From the NCBI RefSeq assembly GCF_000186265.1, contig NC_014934.1:1426001-1490000 (forward strand): a DNA stretch of 64,000 nt, in the 5' to 3' direction. This DNA is from Cellulophaga algicola DSM 14237. Its GTDB lineage: Bacteria; Bacteroidota; Bacteroidia; Flavobacteriales; Flavobacteriaceae. Shown here piece by piece: positions 16,620 to 25,408 of this stretch. The notes under the pieces were generated by a model. It worked only from the letters and a program-made list of their open reading frames with translations, made no database searches and had not been told where the DNA came from. Within the stretch, counting starts at the first letter, position 1, and each line of letters opens with the position of its first letter. A program made the translations under genes and the position numbers.

Positions 16620-17666
16620 ATGATTCAATTAGAAGAAAAAATATATTTTTATCTACTGTTTGCCATTCCTATTTTGGTGGCAGCATTTGTGCTCTTACAA
16701 TTCTGGAAGAGAAAGACGCAGAAAAAATTTGGAGACCTTGGCCTTTTAAAAAGGTTAACGCCGTCAAAATCTATCTTTAAATCTACTCTAAAATTTGTAC
16801 TCTTTTTAGCAGGATTAGCGCTACTGGTAGTAGGACTCGTAAATCCAAAAATTGGTACAAAGCTAGAAACAGTTAAACGAGAAGGTGTAGATATTGTATT
16901 TGCGCTAGATGTCTCTAAAAGTATGCTGGCAGAAGACATTGCGCCTAATAGGCTAGAAAAAGGGAAGCGATTAATTTCGGAAATTATCAACCATTTAGGC
17001 AGTGATCGTATTGGCATTATTGCTTATGCAGCCCAGGCCTATCCGCAGCTTCCTATAACAACAGATTATAGTGCTGCTAAAATGTTTTTGCAAAGTATGA
17101 ATACAGATATGCTTTCATCTCAAGGAACAGCAATAAATGAAGCTATAGAATTGGCCTCTACGTATTATGATGATGAAACGCAGACTAATAGAGTACTTTT
17201 TATCATCTCGGATGGAGAAGATCATGCAGAAGGAACCACAGAAGATGCTGTTGAAAAAGCCACAGAGGAAGGAATAAGAATTTTCACGATTGGCGTTGGA
17301 AAAGAAAAAGGAGCTCCCATACCTATAAAACGTAATGGAATTGTAGAGAGTCTAAAAAAGGACATGAATGGAGAAGTCGTAATTACAAAACTTAATGAGG
17401 TTATTCTAAAAGAAATTGCAGCAGAAGGTAATGGCGAATACATTAATGGAGATAATACAAGTGAGGCTGTTGAATACATTAAAGAGCAGTTGAACCAAAT
17501 GGATAAAAAAGAATTTGAAGCAAAACAGTTTGCTGAATACAAAGATCAATTTCAATGGTTTGTTGCTGGTGGTTTTCTATTACTATTTTTAGATTTGTTT
17601 GTTTTAGACCGAAAAACCCAATGGTTAAGAAAACTGAATTTGTTTAATGAAAATAAAAAAAAGTAA
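16620..17666 (+). CDS. batB: BatB, von Willebrand factor A membrane protein
   Basis: A 348-aa paralogue of BatA with the same architecture: two N-terminal membrane segments (about 9-26 and 57-75), a VWA domain (about 85-300) with MIDAS D-V-S-K-S-M near residue 98 and S-D-G-E-D later, and a C-terminal helix (about 316-332). It is 31 nt downstream of batA, and its stop is 1 nt before the batC start. The two VWA subunits are expected to form a heteromeric membrane complex. Confidence 0.92.
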   Translation: MIQLEEKIYFYLLFAIPILVAAFVLLQFWKRKTQKKFGDLGLLKRLTPSKSIFKSTLKFVLFLAGLALLVVGLVNPKIGTKLETVKREGVDIVFALDVSKSMLAEDIAPNRLEKGKRLISEIINHLGSDRIGIIAYAAQAYPQLPITTDYSAAKMFLQSMNTDMLSSQGTAINEAIELASTYYDDETQTNRVLFIISDGEDHAEGTTEDAVEKATEEGIRIFTIGVGKEKGAPIPIKRNGIVESLKKDMNGEVVITKLNEVILKEIAAEGNGEYINGDNTSEAVEYIKEQLNQMDKKEFEAKQFAEYKDQFQWFVAGGFLLLFLDLFVLDRKTQWLRKLNLFNENKKK

Positions 17667-17667
17667 C

Positions 17668-18522
17668 ATGAAAAATTTAGTATATCTATTACTTCTTGTT
17701 GCCACATTTTCTTTTGGACAGGAAGATAAGGAAGAGAAAGAAAAGCTACGCATAAAAGAGTTACAAGAATCGGTAAACTATACTTGGGATGCCAACAAAG
17801 CATTATCCGAAAAAGATTTTACGAATGCCGAAGTTGATTACAGAAAGGCTATTGCAAAAAGTACAGAAAACAGCGCTGCATCTTATAATTTAGGAAATGC
17901 ATACTATTCTAATGAAAGCTTTAATGAAGCCTTTACACGCTATAAGCAAGCAGGTGAAACAGCTACGAGCAAAGAAGATAAACATAAGGCATACCATAAT
18001 ATGGGGAATGTTTTTATGAAAGAAAAACAATACGAAAAAGCTGTAGAAGCCTACAAACAAGCATTACGTAACAATCCTACAGACGAAGAAACACGTTACA
18101 ATTTGGCTCTAGCACAAGAAATGCTTAAAAAGCAACAAGACGAAGACAAAAAGAACCAGGATAAGGACAAGGACGATAAAAAAGACGAAGACAAAAAAGA
18201 AGGCGATAACGAAGATAAGAACGAAGGAGACCAGAAAGACGATAAAAATAAAGACCAAGGAGACGAAGGAGATAAAGGGGACGAAAAAGAAGACAACAAA
18301 GAAGGAGACGGCGACAAAAAGGAAGAAGAAAAGAAAGATCCTAGCAAAGGCGATAAACCTGAAGATAAAAAAGGAGAACAACAAAAAAGACCAAGTCAAC
18401 TATCTAAACAACAAGTACAGAATCTCTTAGAAGCAATGCAAAATGAGGAGAAAAAAGTACAAGAAAAGATGGACGCCCAAAAAGTAAAAGGTGTTAAAAC
18501 AAGAAACGAAAAAGACTGGTAA
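17668..18522 (+). CDS. batC: BatC, TPR protein with highly charged tail
   Basis: A 284-aa exported protein. Residues 1-18 form a signal peptide ending in F-S-F-G-Q, and residues about 35-150 hold tetratricopeptide repeats (the motif A-S-Y-N-L-G-N-A-Y-Y and A-V-E-A-Y-K-Q-A-L-R-N-N-P). Residues about 153-250 are an almost uninterrupted Lys/Asp/Glu/Gly low-complexity stretch, and a short ordered C-terminus follows. I use the ATG at 17668, since an upstream in-frame ATG lies inside batB and would bury the signal peptide. Its stop overlaps the batD start by one base (TAATG). Confidence 0.88.
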   Translation: MKNLVYLLLLVATFSFGQEDKEEKEKLRIKELQESVNYTWDANKALSEKDFTNAEVDYRKAIAKSTENSAASYNLGNAYYSNESFNEAFTRYKQAGETATSKEDKHKAYHNMGNVFMKEKQYEKAVEAYKQALRNNPTDEETRYNLALAQEMLKKQQDEDKKNQDKDKDDKKDEDKKEGDNEDKNEGDQKDDKNKDQGDEGDKGDEKEDNKEGDGDKKEEEKKDPSKGDKPEDKKGEQQKRPSQLSKQQVQNLLEAMQNEEKKVQEKMDAQKVKGVKTRNEKDW

Positions 18523-20300
18523 TGGTATTTACACTTAAGAAATATATTGCGTTACTAACACTGATGTTCTTAACTTTTTCGGTAAAAGCTCAAGAAGATG
18601 AGGTAACTTTTGAAATGGCTGTAAGCAAAGAAAAGCTTGGCTTAAATGAAAGACTACGTGTAGATTTCACCATTAATCGTGATGGTGATAATTTTAACCC
18701 TCCAAATTTCGAAGGGTTTCGTGTCGTTATGGGCCCTGCACAATCTATTCGAAATTCTTGGATAAATGGTGTGAGATCTTATTCTAAAAGCTATTCATAT
18801 ACGCTAATGCCTACGGAAAAAGGCACATTCACTATTGGCCAATCAAGCATTATTGTAGATGGAAAAGTATACAAATCACTTACAAAAAAAATAGAAGTAA
18901 GCGCTGCTGTTGAAGACCCAAACGCACCACCTACAGCAGAATCTATTGCAGATGACAACCTACATTTAGTAGCAGAGGTTTCTAATAATAACCCATATCT
19001 TAATGAAGCGGTTAGTGTTGTATACAAACTCTATGTAAGCAACTCAATTAGAGTAACAAACTTTAGACCGCTAGATAGTCCTAAATATAATAATTTCTGG
19101 AGTCAGGATATGCCTGTAAAGCAATATAGCGCACAAGAAGGAACTTTTCAAGGAAAACCGTATCAATATGTAATACTTAAACGTATTGTGCTCTATCCTC
19201 AGAAAACCGGAAAGTTAGATATTGAACCTCTATCTTTAGATGTATCTGTAGAAGTACCCACTAGTAGACGCGACTTTTTTGGCCGCCCACTATATACCTC
19301 GACACATAAAACAGTTTCCGCAGGTAGCAGAACATTAAATGTAAAAGAATTACCCTTAACAGGCAAACCAGAAAACTTTACTGGAGCTGTAGGTAAGTTC
19401 GATTTTTCTGTTACCACAAGTAAAAAAGCCTTAAATGCCTCAGAATCTTTACAAGCTTCTGTGAAAGTAAGCGGCTCAGGTAATTTAAAATTATTTCAAT
19501 TACCTGAACCTAGCCTACCTAGTGCTTTAGAAGTTTACGAACCTGAATTTGATGAGCTTATAAAAACTACGATTACAGGAATGGAAGGAAGTGTAAAAAA
19601 TAACTACACCATAGTTCCAAGTTATAAAGGCAAATACCCTATTCCTAGTATTGCGTTTAGTTATTTTGATCCAAAAGCAGAAAAATACATAAGTATTGCT
19701 TCTAAAGAAATAGTAATTAATGTGATAGAAGGCCCTACTAATGGTGGAGTTTCTGGTAGTACTACTCCTTCAAACCGTCAAGAAGTAGTGAGTACAGGCA
19801 GTCAATTTCTATTTATTAAGCTTAGTACAACACTACAACCAAAAGGTAATAATTATTTCTATGGATCAACAGCCTATTTATTATGGCTTTTACTCCCATT
19901 AATTTTAATTCCTTTAGCCATCTTATTTGGAAAAAAGAGAGAAGCCATACGTGGTGATGTTGAAGGCAACAAAGTAAAAAAGGCAAATAAACTGTCTCGA
20001 AAATATTTATCTGCTGCCAAGAAAACCTTAGGAAACAAAGAAGCCTTTTATGTAGCCTTAGAAAAAGCATTACATAATTATTTAAAAGCAAAATTAAAAA
20101 TTGAAACATCGGAATTTAGCAAAGATAAAATTGCGCAATTATTTGAAGAAAAACAGGTAAACCAATCTACTACAGATGGGTTTATGGCATTATTAAAAAA
20201 CTGTGAAATGGCTAGATATAGTCCTTTTTCTAACGTTCAGATGCAAGAAGATTACAACACGGCAAGTGAAGTAATCTCATCAATGGATAAGCAATTATAA
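18522..20300 (+). CDS. batD: BatD, exported membrane protein of the Bat complex
   Basis: A 592-aa protein with a signal peptide (about 1-24, ending V-K-A-Q), several periplasmic immunoglobulin-like beta domains (about 25-440), a transmembrane helix (about 448-468) and a cytoplasmic C-terminal helical domain. This is the usual BatD layout and length. The single-base overlap TAATG with batC points to coupled translation. The periplasmic domains are thought to carry the contact of the MoxR/VWA machinery with envelope clients. Confidence 0.9.
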   Translation: MVFTLKKYIALLTLMFLTFSVKAQEDEVTFEMAVSKEKLGLNERLRVDFTINRDGDNFNPPNFEGFRVVMGPAQSIRNSWINGVRSYSKSYSYTLMPTEKGTFTIGQSSIIVDGKVYKSLTKKIEVSAAVEDPNAPPTAESIADDNLHLVAEVSNNNPYLNEAVSVVYKLYVSNSIRVTNFRPLDSPKYNNFWSQDMPVKQYSAQEGTFQGKPYQYVILKRIVLYPQKTGKLDIEPLSLDVSVEVPTSRRDFFGRPLYTSTHKTVSAGSRTLNVKELPLTGKPENFTGAVGKFDFSVTTSKKALNASESLQASVKVSGSGNLKLFQLPEPSLPSALEVYEPEFDELIKTTITGMEGSVKNNYTIVPSYKGKYPIPSIAFSYFDPKAEKYISIASKEIVINVIEGPTNGGVSGSTTPSNRQEVVSTGSQFLFIKLSTTLQPKGNNYFYGSTAYLLWLLLPLILIPLAILFGKKREAIRGDVEGNKVKKANKLSRKYLSAAKKTLGNKEAFYVALEKALHNYLKAKLKIETSEFSKDKIAQLFEEKQVNQSTTDGFMALLKNCEMARYSPFSNVQMQEDYNTASEVISSMDKQL

Positions 20301-20311
20301 AAAATAAAAAA

Positions 20312-21070
20312 GTGAAAAAAATACTATTCATATTCATATTATTCATTGGCTTTCTAGGGTATTCCCAGAACGCAAAATTATTTGATGCAGCAAACACAGC
20401 TTATAATGATGGTAAATATGAAGTAGCAGAAAAAACGTACCTAAAAATAGTAGATAATGGAGAAGCCTCTTCAGAACTTTATTTTAATCTAGGAAACGTT
20501 TATTACAAGGAAAACAAAATTGCTCCTAGTATTTATTATTATGAAAAAGCACTCCTCTTAAAACCCAATGATTCTGATATAAAAAATAATTTAGCTTACG
20601 CCCAAAATATGACTTTGGACGCTATAACTACTGCACCTGAAACAGGTTTCGCAAAATTATACAAGAATACAACCTCATTTTTTTCCTTTGAACAATGGGC
20701 GTATAGTAGTGTAATCTTGATGTTCCTTTTTGTTCTTGCATATCTATTATATTACTTCTTAGCTAACGCAACATTAAAAAGAATTTCTTTTATTTCCTCC
20801 TTGGTATTTTTAGTCATTGCACTAGCATCTATCGCTTTAGCTTATTTAAAGTATGGAGAATTTAAAGACGACCAACCCGCTATTGTTTTTGAAAAAGAGA
20901 GCTCTATACAAGCTGAACCTAATGGCAGAAGTACGGAGACATTTAAATTACATGAAGGTACTAAAGTAATGGTTTTAGAAACCCTAAATGACTGGAGTAA
21001 AATTAAAATTCCTGACGGGAAAACAGGCTGGATTCCTACAAGTGAAATTAAAATGTTAAAAGATATTTAA
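20312..21070 (+). CDS. batE: BatE, TPR and SH3-like domain protein
   Basis: A 252-aa protein closing the Bat operon. It has a signal peptide (about 1-18), two to three TPRs (about 22-100, with Y-F-N-L-G-N-V-Y-Y), two membrane helices (about 128-150 and 156-180) and a C-terminal bacterial SH3 domain (about 190-250, ending W-S-K-I-K-I-P-D-G-K-T-G-W-I-P). The start is a GTG at 20312, 11 nt after batD; no better ATG is available without losing the signal peptide. Confidence 0.88.
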   Translation: MKKILFIFILFIGFLGYSQNAKLFDAANTAYNDGKYEVAEKTYLKIVDNGEASSELYFNLGNVYYKENKIAPSIYYYEKALLLKPNDSDIKNNLAYAQNMTLDAITTAPETGFAKLYKNTTSFFSFEQWAYSSVILMFLFVLAYLLYYFLANATLKRISFISSLVFLVIALASIALAYLKYGEFKDDQPAIVFEKESSIQAEPNGRSTETFKLHEGTKVMVLETLNDWSKIKIPDGKTGWIPTSEIKMLKDI

Positions 21071-21103
21071 ATATTTCTTAACACTTTTTAATAGTAATAC
21101 TAT

Positions 21104-21111
21104 TATATTTG
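21104..21111 (+). promoter_or_regulatory. -7 box directly before a small membrane-protein gene
   Basis: TATATTTG matches TAnnTTTG perfectly and ends 8 nt before the ATG at 21120. The expected start of transcription falls within a few bases of the start codon, implying a leaderless or near-leaderless message. No clear TTG -33 element is seen. Confidence 0.5.
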
Positions 21112-21119
21112 CAACTGCT

Positions 21120-21437
21120 ATGTTAAGAATTTCAAGAAATACTGTTCAGTTTATATTGCTCGTTTTTTGGCTTGTTGCCTTGACAGCGCCTACTGCTATT
21201 ACATTTCTTGATGATGAATCTTCTGTACTTGTGAATAATATGAACGAAGAAGAGCAGCAAGAGCAACATCAATGTAAAAAAATCAATGAAGTAGAAAAAT
21301 TTATCGCTTCAGATTTTTCTTATCGTCTTTATATTTCTGATCAAAGAAATGTTTCTGTCAATGACAGATCTACACTAAACAATTCACTACATACAGCTAA
21401 AATTATACTCCCACCTCCCGAGGTAACTTCTATTTAA
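21120..21437 (+). CDS. Small exported or membrane protein, unknown
   Basis: A 105-aa protein with a hydrophobic N-terminal segment (about residues 10-29), then a Glu/Gln-rich stretch (about 41-50) and a polar C-terminus ending in P-P-P-E-V-T-S-I. I recognise no family. It lies alone between the Bat operon and the SulP cluster, on the same strand, with a perfect -7 box 8 nt before the ATG. An internal ATG at 21240 would allow a normal leader but lose the hydrophobic segment. Coding reality rests on the promoter, the plausible signal segment and the open frame. Confidence 0.5.
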   Translation: MLRISRNTVQFILLVFWLVALTAPTAITFLDDESSVLVNNMNEEEQQEQHQCKKINEVEKFIASDFSYRLYISDQRNVSVNDRSTLNNSLHTAKIILPPPEVTSI

Positions 21438-21508
21438 TCCCGAGTATTTTTTATTTTTTTTGTCAACCTGCCTTTTCCAAATCTGAATAAAGGCATAATT
21501 AATTATGT

Positions 21509-23101
21509 ATGTTTAAAACATTAAAAAACGACTTGCCTGCAAGTGTCGTTGTATTTTTCGTTGCGTTACCTTTATGTTTAGGTATTGCACTCGCTAGTGG
21601 AGCTCCTTTATTTGCTGGAATTATTGCCGGTATTGTAGGAGGTGTAGTTGTAGGAGCATTATCCGGCTCTAAAATTGGAGTTAGTGGTCCTGCTGCCGGA
21701 TTAGCAGCCATAGTATTAACAGCAATAGGTACACTTGGCGGATATCAAAACTTTTTAGTTGCCGTAGTAATTGGTGGTGTCATTCAAATTATATTCGGAC
21801 TTCTTAAAGCAGGGATAATAGGTTACTATTTTCCTTCATCTGTAATTAAAGGAATGCTAACTGGTATTGGTATTATTATCATTTTAAAACAGATTCCACA
21901 TTTTTTTGGCTATGATCCAGATCCAGAAGGAGATTTTGCTTTCTTTCAAGTAGATGGAGAAAATACTTTTTCTGAAATTTTCAGAGCAATTAACAATATC
22001 AGTTTAGGCGCAACAATTATTGCTATCATAGGCTTAGCAATACTAATATTATGGGATAAAGTTTTCTCTAAAAAAGGAAAGTTTTTTCAAATAATACAAG
22101 GGCCCTTAGTGGCTGTAGTCCTTGGGATTTTATATTTTGTATTTACAAAAGACAACGAGGCATTTGGTATTTCGGCTAAACATTTAGTGAGTGTACCTAT
22201 TCCAGAAGATGCGGCATCATTCCTTGCACAATTCAAATTCCCTAACTTTTCAGCAATAACAAATCCTGAAGTTTGGATCACTGGGTTTACCATTGCCTTG
22301 GTTGCTAGTTTAGAAACCCTACTGTGTGTAGAAGCATCAGATAAAATAGATCCAGACAAAAATGTAACCCCAACCAACCGTGAGTTATTAGCGCAAGGAA
22401 CAGGTAATATTATTTCAGGACTTATTGGTGGTTTACCAATAACCCAAGTAATTGTTCGTAGTTCTGCAAACATTCAATCTGGTGGTAAATCTAAATTATC
22501 TGCCATTATACATGGTTTATTATTACTTATTTCCGTAATCCTTATTCCAACATTATTAAACATGATACCGCTTTCTGTATTAGCATCAATTTTATTTATT
22601 GTTGGTTTTAAATTAGCAAAACCATCTTTATTTATAAAAATGTATGGAATGGGTTGGAAACAATCTGTACCATTTTTTGCAACTGTTTTTGGCATTGTTT
22701 TTACAGATTTATTAATAGGAATAAGTTTAGGCTTAGCCGTAGGAGTTGTTGTTATTCTTTTAAAAAGCTACCAGAACTCTCACTTTCTTCATATTGAAGA
22801 TAATAGCAACGGAAAGCACAAAATTAAAATGACTCTTGCTGAAGAAGTTACCTTTTTCAACAAAGGGGCTATTTTAAAAGAACTAGATAGTTTGCCACGA
22901 GATACTTATTTAGAGTTAGACCTTTTAAAAACGCGTTATTTAGATAATGATATTATTGAAATTTTAGAAGACTTTTCAATTAAAGCAAAAGAAAGAGGTA
23001 TTGATATAAAGCTAGTTTCTAAGCGTGGTGTTGTAGAAAACCCTACCAGCTATGTTGAATTCTTTAATGAAAGACCTAAATCAGATTTAAGTTTAAGCTA
23101 G
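21509..23101 (+). CDS. SulP-family anion transporter (putative bicarbonate transporter)
   Basis: A 530-aa SLC26/SulP carrier with 10 or more transmembrane segments over about 1-420 (it starts at once in L-P-A-S-V-V-V-F-F-V-A-L-P-L-C-L-G-I-A) and a C-terminal STAS-like cytoplasmic domain (about 430-520). SulP members move sulfate or bicarbonate with H+ or Na+. The substrate is not readable from sequence, but two beta-carbonic anhydrases and a second SulP follow on the same strand, which favours HCO3-. The universal stress gene starts 6 nt downstream. Confidence 0.85.
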   Translation: MFKTLKNDLPASVVVFFVALPLCLGIALASGAPLFAGIIAGIVGGVVVGALSGSKIGVSGPAAGLAAIVLTAIGTLGGYQNFLVAVVIGGVIQIIFGLLKAGIIGYYFPSSVIKGMLTGIGIIIILKQIPHFFGYDPDPEGDFAFFQVDGENTFSEIFRAINNISLGATIIAIIGLAILILWDKVFSKKGKFFQIIQGPLVAVVLGILYFVFTKDNEAFGISAKHLVSVPIPEDAASFLAQFKFPNFSAITNPEVWITGFTIALVASLETLLCVEASDKIDPDKNVTPTNRELLAQGTGNIISGLIGGLPITQVIVRSSANIQSGGKSKLSAIIHGLLLLISVILIPTLLNMIPLSVLASILFIVGFKLAKPSLFIKMYGMGWKQSVPFFATVFGIVFTDLLIGISLGLAVGVVVILLKSYQNSHFLHIEDNSNGKHKIKMTLAEEVTFFNKGAILKELDSLPRDTYLELDLLKTRYLDNDIIEILEDFSIKAKERGIDIKLVSKRGVVENPTSYVEFFNERPKSDLSLS

Positions 23102-23107
23102 ACTATT

Positions 23108-23926
23108 ATGAAAAATACTACCTACAAAATTTCGGTACTATTGGACTTAAAAAATTCTAGTACAGCAGCTTTAAAAAGCACTGCAAGCTTAGCAAAAATA
23201 ATCAATGCAAAAATTGAATTATTTCATATTCAAAAATCGACTGAATTGGTCGATATGGAGAGCCAGCTATCTGCGAAGAGAGCTATTAACGATTCCTATA
23301 GGATTACGGAAAATAAATTAAAAAAAATAGCAGTCGAACTCTCAAAGACATATGGCAGTGCAATTGAATACTCATTTACTTCCGGAAATGTAAAGCGTGA
23401 AATAAAACAGTATTTAAAAGATACAAAGCCAGATATAGTGGTCTTAGGGAAAAAGAAAAGGAAAATTTTAAAACCCATAGGCGATAACTTTACCTCTTTC
23501 ATGTTAAAACAGTACAAAGGGGCAATTTTAATAGCAGACTTTAAAAATAGTTTTGAGCCAAATAACGAGTTATCTTTAGGTTTGTTCAATTATGAACAGC
23601 TGCCAACTTCTATAAGTTTTCTTCCGGAATTAATGGCTCATATAAAAAAACCTTTAAAATCATTTAAAATGGGCAACAATCTAGAGCATTCAAAAGACCC
23701 ACAAATAACTCCTATAGATACGGTTGATTTTGTTTTTGATGCGTGTGAAAATGTACCGGAAACACTTTCTAAATATGTAGCTATAAATGAGGTGAATTTA
23801 TTGTGTATTGAAAGACCTAGTAAAGGCAAAAAATCTACTACCCTTCAAGCCAATTTAAAAGACATCATAAATACTATAAACGTGCCTTTACTGATTACAG
23901 GAAGTAAAGAGCTCCATTTAACTTAA
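23108..23926 (+). CDS. Universal stress protein (UspA-like)
   Basis: A 272-aa protein with one recognisable Usp domain in the N-terminal half (about 1-140): start Y-K-I-S-V-L-L-D-L, and D-I-V-V-L-G-K-K-K near 115, where an ATP-binding Usp would have G-x-x-G-x(9)-G. That glycine motif is replaced by a lysine-rich sequence, so nucleotide binding is doubtful. The C-terminal half is a degenerate second Usp repeat. It is sandwiched 6 nt after the SulP gene and 37 nt before a carbonic anhydrase, as Usp genes often are beside anion transporters. Confidence 0.75.
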   Translation: MKNTTYKISVLLDLKNSSTAALKSTASLAKIINAKIELFHIQKSTELVDMESQLSAKRAINDSYRITENKLKKIAVELSKTYGSAIEYSFTSGNVKREIKQYLKDTKPDIVVLGKKKRKILKPIGDNFTSFMLKQYKGAILIADFKNSFEPNNELSLGLFNYEQLPTSISFLPELMAHIKKPLKSFKMGNNLEHSKDPQITPIDTVDFVFDACENVPETLSKYVAINEVNLLCIERPSKGKKSTTLQANLKDIINTINVPLLITGSKELHLT

Positions 23927-23963
23927 TCCTATTTCAACAAGCTATAAATAAAATAAAAAATAT

Positions 23964-24590
23964 ATGAAAGCACATACTAAAGAAACACAATCAACAATGT
24001 CTCCTCAAAAAGCATTGGACTTTTTAAAAGAAGGTAATCAACGGTTTCAAAATAATTTAAAAGCAAATCGTAATTTACTAGAACAAGTAAATGATACCAG
24101 TGAAGGTCAATTTCCTTTTGCAACCATATTAAGCTGTATAGATTCTCGTGTTTCTGCCGAGTTAGTTTTTGATCAAGGGCTAGGAGATGTTTTTAGCATC
24201 CGTATTGCAGGTAATTTTGCTAACGAAGATATTCTAGGAAGTATGGAGTTTGCTAGCAAGTTAGCAGGGACAAAACTTATTGTAGTTCTTGGTCATACCA
24301 GTTGCGGTGCTATTAAAGGAGCCTGTGACCATGCAAGAATGGGTAATCTAACGGCACTAATTAATAAAATAGAACCTGCAGTAGCTGCGGTTAAAGAACC
24401 ACAAGACGAAAGTTTAAGAAATTCTAAAAACTTAGAATTTGTAGATGCCGTTTCTGCTGAAAACGTTTTACAAACTATTAAAAATGTTAGAGAGCGAAGT
24501 CAAATTTTAGCCGATATGGAAAAGCAAGGCGAAATAAAAATAATTGGTGCTATGTATGATCTATCAACGGGTGCGGTAGATTTTTATTAG
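23964..24590 (+). CDS. Beta-carbonic anhydrase
   Basis: A 208-aa zinc enzyme interconverting CO2 and bicarbonate. Zinc and catalytic residues are Cys58, Asp60, Arg62, His111 and Cys114 (S-C-I-D-S-R and G-H-T-S-C-G-A). No signal peptide is apparent, so it is probably cytoplasmic. It differs clearly from the second carbonic anhydrase just downstream, so they are distinct subclades rather than a fresh duplication. A hairpin terminator follows at 24615-24644. Confidence 0.93.
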   Translation: MKAHTKETQSTMSPQKALDFLKEGNQRFQNNLKANRNLLEQVNDTSEGQFPFATILSCIDSRVSAELVFDQGLGDVFSIRIAGNFANEDILGSMEFASKLAGTKLIVVLGHTSCGAIKGACDHARMGNLTALINKIEPAVAAVKEPQDESLRNSKNLEFVDAVSAENVLQTIKNVRERSQILADMEKQGEIKIIGAMYDLSTGAVDFY

Positions 24591-24614
24591 TCTTACACAC
24601 ACCATAGTAATTTC

Positions 24615-24650
24615 AAAATGGCTTACCTTGTGGTAAGTCATTTTGTTTAA
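24615..24650 (+). terminator. Terminator between the two carbonic anhydrase genes
   Basis: Hairpin AAAATGGCTTACC (24615-24627) with GGTAAGTCATTTT (24632-24644), a 4-nt loop and a T-rich tail. It may separate or attenuate expression of the second anhydrase relative to the first SulP unit. Confidence 0.6.
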
Positions 24651-24685
24651 TAGAGTATCTTTCCAACCAAATAAATCCTGAACAA

Positions 24686-25312
24686 ATGAATCTTGATTTT
24701 GTATTCGAAAATAATAAAAAATGGGTTAACGACAAGTTAAGCGAAAACACCAATTATTTTGATGAAATGGGAAAAGGTCAAAACCCAGAATTATTATACA
24801 TTGGCTGCTCAGACAGTAGGGTTAGCGCAGAAGAATTAATGGGTTTAGAACCCGGTGAAGTGTTTGTACATAGAAATATTGCAAATATGGTTATAGGAAC
24901 AGATTTGAATGCCATGTCTGTGGTTGAATATGCTGTAATGCATTTAGGTGTAAACCATATTGTGGTATGTGGCCATTATGGATGCGGCGGAGTCAAAGCA
25001 GCTATGCAATCTAAAGATCTAGGGATTCTTAATCCATGGCTTAGAAATATCCGAGATGTATATCGCATTCATAAAAAAGAGCTAAATGCGATTAAAAATG
25101 AACAAGATAAATATGAACGCCTAGTAGAATTAAATGTTGAAGAACAATGTGTAAATCTTATTAAAACTGCAGCGGTACAAAAAGCCTATAGAGATCATGG
25201 TTTAAAGGTACATGGCTGGGTGTTTGATATTCATACAGGGAAATTAATCGATTTAAAAATTGATTTTGAAGGTATTCTCGGTAATATTATGGAGATTTAC
25301 CACTTAGACTAA
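24686..25312 (+). CDS. Beta-carbonic anhydrase (Can-like)
   Basis: A second 208-aa beta-carbonic anhydrase, closer to the Escherichia Can type. Active-site residues are Cys41, Asp43, Arg45, His97 and Cys100 (G-C-S-D-S-R-V and G-H-Y-G-C-G-G), with the Can-like H-R-N-I-A-N-M near 62-68. No export signal is seen. It lies 96 nt before the second SulP gene, consistent with supplying or consuming the bicarbonate moved by it. Confidence 0.94.
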   Translation: MNLDFVFENNKKWVNDKLSENTNYFDEMGKGQNPELLYIGCSDSRVSAEELMGLEPGEVFVHRNIANMVIGTDLNAMSVVEYAVMHLGVNHIVVCGHYGCGGVKAAMQSKDLGILNPWLRNIRDVYRIHKKELNAIKNEQDKYERLVELNVEEQCVNLIKTAAVQKAYRDHGLKVHGWVFDIHTGKLIDLKIDFEGILGNIMEIYHLD

Positions 25313-25408
25313 AACCAGCTAAGTATTTAATTTAAAAATAATTAGCTCAGGGAAAACTTCAAAATTGTTTAAAAATAAAGCCACTATAGTTTCACGAAAT
25401 TTATTTCT

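Noticed and set aside
18096-18399. Two minus-strand open frames rich in Ser/Leu/Phe
   Set aside because: They are shadows of the Lys/Asp/Glu low-complexity region of batC.
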